This document shows positions 60,095 through 64,000 of a stretch of DNA of 64,000 nucleotides, piece after piece. The notes beneath the pieces are model-generated. The model was not told the origin of the DNA, searched no databases, and saw nothing but the letters and a program-made list of their open reading frames with translations. The stretch comes from Odontesthes bonariensis (Eukaryota; Chordata; Actinopteri; Atheriniformes; Atherinopsidae): contig NC_134522.1 in NCBI RefSeq assembly GCF_027942865.1, positions 35,281,149 to 35,345,148 of the forward strand. The letters are read 5' to 3'. Made by a program: the position numbers and the translations under genes. The first letter of the stretch is position 1, and every line of letters begins with the position of its first letter.

Positions 60095-61177
60095 TCAGTC
60101 ATTTCCAGTGAAGTAGCGTATTAATGTGGCTCTCACATCCGCTCCCTCTTGCTCCCCACGTTCAGGTATAACACAAAGGGGAGGTTGTGTCTGTCTCTCT
60201 GAAATGTCTTCAGGACACCAGTCTCCATTCTCCTCACACATGTTGTGCAATACACAGCATGTCAGCACCATTTTCTTCACCATGTCTAATTTACAGTCAT
60301 TGCGCTTCATAAGGCATCTCCTCCTACCTTTGAGACGCCCAAAGGTTGTTTCAATTACTGACCGTGCCCTACTTATTCTATAGTTGAATGTTTTTTGCTC
60401 CTCTGTCAGTCGACCAGTGTCTGAAAATGGCTTCATCAGCCATCTCTGTAATGGGTAAGCTGGGTCTCCAATTATGTAATGTCCTATGCCATGTCCTGCA
60501 ATATTTTGGATGTCTGAATTAAAAATCTGCCCATCCCCTATTCTCTTCCACAAATCCGATTGTTTCAATATTCTCGAATCATGCACACTTCCCGGAAACC
60601 CCACACACACATCCCAAAATTGCCCTTTCCCATTTACAGCCCCTTGCAACACTATTGAATGAAAGTGTTTCCTGTTGAAATAGTCAGTGGCATACTCCTC
60701 TGGTGCAATTATGGGTATGTGGCTCCCATCGATAGCACCCACACATTGAGGAACACCCCATCTCTCCTTGAAAAAGGCAGCCATTTCAACAAATGTCTCT
60801 GCATCTGGTGAAGGCAAGTGGAGTGGAAGCAGGACATTGATCACTGCCTCACAAAAGTCCCTTAAAGAGTTATACACTGTGCTTATTCACACTCCAAACA
60901 GGTGGCTGATGGTCCGGTACTCGCCGTTGGTGGCCAGCTTCCACAGTGCCATGCCAACTCTTTTTCGGACAGGGATGCATAGTCTAAAATTTGTGTCCAT
61001 CCTGCCAATTGTGGGTCCGAGACGACGGCACATGTAGTCAAATGTCTCTGGAGAGACCCTGAAATTCATCATGAAATGAGTGCGGTTGAATGTCGGCACA
61101 ATTTCATCCCACCAATTTGTTGTGCGTGGATGTCTCCAAACCACAGGAGACACTCGTTGTCTCCGGAGCCACAGCAT
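60095..61177 (-). pseudogene. PIF/Harbinger DDE transposase, one in-frame stop
   Basis: The transposase cuts and rejoins element ends. The frame runs from an ATG at 61177 (MLWLRRQRVSPVVWR) to a stop at 60095-60097, all in one frame. It is broken only by TGA at 60887-60889, between HLFGV and ISTVYNSLRDF. The DDE nuclease is downstream: counting from the Val-Tyr-Asn after the stop, Asp50 in GAIDGSHIP, Asp138 in IIGDPAYPL and Glu176 in SVIETTFGRLKGRRR. Helical recognition motifs (TFDYMCRRLGPTIGR) are upstream. There is an AG just before the ATG, so a 5' exon may exist. Length is about 360 codons, near the family norm. Confidence 0.93.
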
Positions 61178-61798
61178 CTAGTAACAGATAAATAGGTCTA
61201 TATAATACATCCACCACTTACAAAACGGGTGATTGTAATAGTGTTGTAGGTGCCAGGTAGGCTACTTTCAATCCAGAAAAGTCATTTCAGTTATATGTAG
61301 TGAACCCCCCATTTTTGTCTTTTTGGTTATTCCCTTATTCTCATTCTCTGTCTTTTTGTTGTCCTGTTAGGAGTTGTGTGTGTTTTTAACTTAATCGTGC
61401 AGTTGCACGTTGTTACCAGAAGATGGCAGAAGACCATAGAAAGAGCTGAGTAGCCAGTAACTGAGGTCACGTGACCAAAACGAAACCTAAGAGATTGTTA
61501 TGAACTGAAGGCAGAAGTTGAAATGTACCGGAGCTGTATTTTCTGTGAGGAATGTAATAAAACAACGAACCCTCGAAATCAAAGCACACGTGAACATTTT
61601 TCGTTAAGTGTGCAAAATATACAAGGAGTTTTATTTGTCATATGCATTGAATTACAAATTAATTAGGTTGTCTCATCTGGTAAGCTGCCAGACACTTTTC
61701 TTGATTGAAAGTAGGACACCCACTAGGACCTATCGGAATTCATAGAACACGTACCCGACGTCTAGCGGACAATCTTCTCCTGCTATGCAGCCTGTTAA
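61178..61798. other. Harbinger interior, no gene recognised
   Basis: Sequence between the transposase and the nested MITE. The stretch 61305-61575 with AATAAAAC near 61556 could be an LTR-like or 5' UTR segment; it is not classified. Confidence 0.35.
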
Positions 61799-62452
61799 AG
61801 GCTGATTCATACTCGGCGCAAACGTGCAACTGTTCTGGCTCGAGAACCATTAATGACGTCATCGAAAGCGCCAGCCCCTTCACAGTTCCTTCAGCTCATA
61901 AGCGCAGTTTGCGCCGAGAATGCGTCACATTTGCAGTTCTCTCCAGACCAGCGTGCGTCACTGTTGAGGAAACAAGCTGAAAAGCATATGAAGAAAGCAT
62001 ACACAATGCCACCTGTGGTCTCACGTCAGCAGAGGCTGGCACATCTGATGAGGAATGAATTTACTCTGGGTGTAGAACTGTATATGTATCTCAGAGCTAA
62101 GCGGCTGCGGCAAAAACAGAAGAGAAGGTGGAATGTTCGTCCTTTGCAACAAGACGAACTTTGTCAAACGTTGTCCCAGTGTAACTTCATAGACGTGTCG
62201 TACAGATGTTTGTAGAGGCGCACCCTCTCAGTCACCGCGGTCTCTGCAGTGTTCATGTTTTCTTTTTCTTGGTCAGCTGTTTCCGGTGGAGCGCGCGGAA
62301 AGTCAGAAAAAAAGTTGTGTGCGCGCCCTTGCGCCGCGCGAGGATTTTCTAGCTTGCGACGGGGGGCGTGGCGGAATTTTGGGACACGTGACCGTTTGCG
62401 CCATTTGCGACCAGCTAGTATGAGCGAGGTTGCGCCGAGTATGAATCAGCCT
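61799..62452. mobile_element. Harbinger non-autonomous element D, nested
   Basis: TAA at 61796-61798 and 62453-62455 bracket AGGCTGATTCATACTCGG and, inward from the right, AGGCTGATTCATACTCGGCG. It is a sister of 53636-54347, with the same internal ORF (about 61853-62215, FTLGVELYMYLRAKRLRQKQ, KRRWNVRPL) but without some short tandem duplications. Confidence 0.88.
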
Positions 62453-62753
62453 TAAGTGTGGTTAGACGCAACCACCCTTCATTTTGAACTTGAATAAATG
62501 CTTTTATAATGCTGACCAGCAAAACAAGACAAACGTTTCGGGGCGCCATGGTGGATGATCTGAGGTTGTGCTACCATGGTAACATTATTGCGCTTCACTA
62601 CCCTAAATTCTAGATCGGTTCGCGCTCGTAAAATTCTACTCAGTACTGAACCCTATGGAAATGCGTGCTGGTGCTGGAGCCGGTGCCGGGCCGAGGCCAG
62701 TTCGGCACCGGCTCCAGCACCAGCACCAGCACGGCCCTGGTCGAAAAGCAGTA

Positions 62754-62770
62754 CTGGTGTACTGGCCTGT
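62754..62770. repeat. Minisatellite remnant on the far side of the Harbinger element
   Basis: CTGGTGTACTGGCCTGT is an exact match to part of the array at 57463-58256. Together with the left junction it restores one intact unit, so the element inserted into the array. Confidence 0.85.
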
Positions 62771-63019
62771 AGAAGTGTAAGTCTTAGTATTCATGTACTT
62801 AGTCTTTTGTTTTTCTTTATACTTTTCAGTATAGGCCAAGTATAATTCACTATATTATTCTTAAGTATATTAAGTATACTAGTAGTTCACTTGACTAAAC
62901 TACTTTTTGCTCAGGGGTAAGGTGCAGCTCTGCCACACTGCTGCACCGTGCAGCAACATGTCTGCACATCTGGCTGCACATCTGGCTGCACCGCTGCAGA
63001 GACCTCTGTGCCCTGAACG

Positions 63020-64000
63020 CACTAAACTTCAAATTCACCATGACCTCTACAAAGTCTTTGTAATTTTAACCACGGGTTACTCCGCGCTAGACAGCAACAC
63101 TTATCTGAAATGATTAATAAGAACATCAACAACACTCATGCTCTGTTTGCTATGGTTAATAAGCTGATAACCCCCCAAAACAGATAGTTTCAGAACTCTG
63201 TTCCACAGAAAAATGCAATGAATTTGCTTGTTTTTTCAATGAAAAAATCAAATCTATAAGGCTAAATATCAACATAAATCAGCAAAATAATAAAATGACG
63301 CAAACCTTAAAACCACCTAGGAATCAATCAACTATGATGTCAGAATTCAATACAGTTGACCAAAAAACCATAGAAGAAACAGTCCAGCATCTTAAACCAT
63401 CAACATCCTGTCTTGACACAATGCCATCTGACTTCTTTAAAACTATTGTAAGCTCTGTCCAAACAGATTTGCAGCAAATAATAAACTGCTCACTTCAATC
63501 AGGCACGTTTCCTAAACCCTTAAAAGTAGCTGCCATCAAGCCACTCCTAAAAAAGAGAACATTGGATGCTTCCATTTTAACCAACTACAGACCCATCTCA
63601 AATCTTCCTTTTATAGCCAAGATTGTTGAGAAAGTGTTTTTTAATCAACTCAGTAACTTCTTGAACTCCAGTGTCCTTGACAAATTTCAGTCAGGCTTCC
63701 GACCTCACCACAGTACAGAAACGGCTCTTATTAAAGTGTTAAATGACATAAGGTTGAACACTGACTCAGGCAAGGTGTCAGTTCTGGTATTGTTGGATCT
63801 CAGTGCTGCATTTGACACTGTGGACCACAGTATACTGCTGAACAGGTTGGAAACCTGGGCAGGACTCAGCGGGACAGTCCTAGAATGGTTCAGGTCCTAC
63901 TTGGAGGAGCGGAGTTATTTTGTGACTATTGGAAGTAATCAATCTGATCGAGTTGCTATGACATGTGGAGTTCCTCAGGGGTCAGTTCTTGGACCCCTTC
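63020..64000 (+). pseudogene. L2-type LINE reverse transcriptase, partial at window edge
   Basis: From about 63184 to the window end one frame stays open for over 800 nt. It shows SSVQTDLQQIINCSLQSGTF, KPLLKKRTLDASILTNYRPIS, FQSGFRPHHSTETAL, LLDLSAAFDTVDHSILL (first catalytic Asp) and CGVPQGSVLGPL. The YADD box would lie beyond the window. Upstream (63020-63180) the linker is in other frames (LQIHHDLYK, NINNTHALFAMVNKL), with a stop and a shift near 63180. The reverse transcriptase itself is well preserved. Confidence 0.9.

Larger units (their letters stand above)
58257..62753. mobile_element. Two-gene PIF/Harbinger transposon, nearly complete
   Basis: The ends are TACCTCGTTTCGACC and, inward from the right, TACTGCTTTTCGACC, followed on both sides by GGTGC-rich subterminal repeats. 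CTG occurs directly outside both ends (58254-58256, 62754-62756), a 3-bp duplication. Inside are a Myb-like gene (+) and a DDE transposase (-) pointing at each other. A Harbinger MITE (61799-62452) is nested in it. Without this the element is about 3.8 kb. Confidence 0.88.

Overview
The window is teleost fish nuclear DNA, probably from a percomorph. One host gene is recognisable: an intact four-exon cofilin gene on the + strand (coding 15237-29362, 166 codons, closest to CFL2). The rest is mostly fish-type transposable elements: a BEL/Pao retrotransposon, L1, L2, RTE-like and Rex1-like LINEs, Tc1-like, hAT, PIF/Harbinger and TTAA-specific DNA transposons, a Ty3/gypsy element and an endogenous retrovirus.

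Layout. 1-2020: 3' end of a BEL/Pao element with a LINE tail inserted. 3708-10611: a full-length L1 on the - strand with a perfect 17-bp target duplication, interrupted by two TTAA elements. 11.1-13.9 kb: L2 and Rex1-like LINE remnants. 15.1-30.3 kb: the cofilin gene, whose introns carry hAT, Harbinger, Tc1 and TTAA elements. 31.0-41.0 kb: a Harbinger-type element split by a Ty3/gypsy element with the unusual pol order protease, integrase, reverse transcriptase, RNase H (the Gmr1-like arrangement); it is itself hit by three small transposons. 43.7-52.9 kb: a decayed endogenous retrovirus on the - strand with one recognisable LTR and a repeat-rich leader. 53.6-54.3 and 61.8-62.5 kb: two Harbinger non-autonomous elements carrying a transposase-like N-terminal ORF. 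55.0-58.3 kb: three tandem arrays and an 898-bp tandem duplication. 58.3-62.8 kb: a nearly complete two-gene PIF/Harbinger transposon (Myb-like gene on +, DDE transposase on -). 63.0-64.0 kb: an L2-type LINE reverse transcriptase running off the window.

The strongest structural story is at 56.3-62.8 kb and can be read in layers. A Tc1-like element was hit by tandem expansion of a 20-bp stretch of its own transposase gene. A two-gene Harbinger element then inserted into that minisatellite, with a visible 3-bp CTG target duplication. A smaller Harbinger element later inserted into that. A second Tc1 copy in cofilin intron 2 independently carries a 40-bp array inside its transposase gene. I found no evidence for a new defence or metabolic system. 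Family names rest on recalled consensus features, not on searches.
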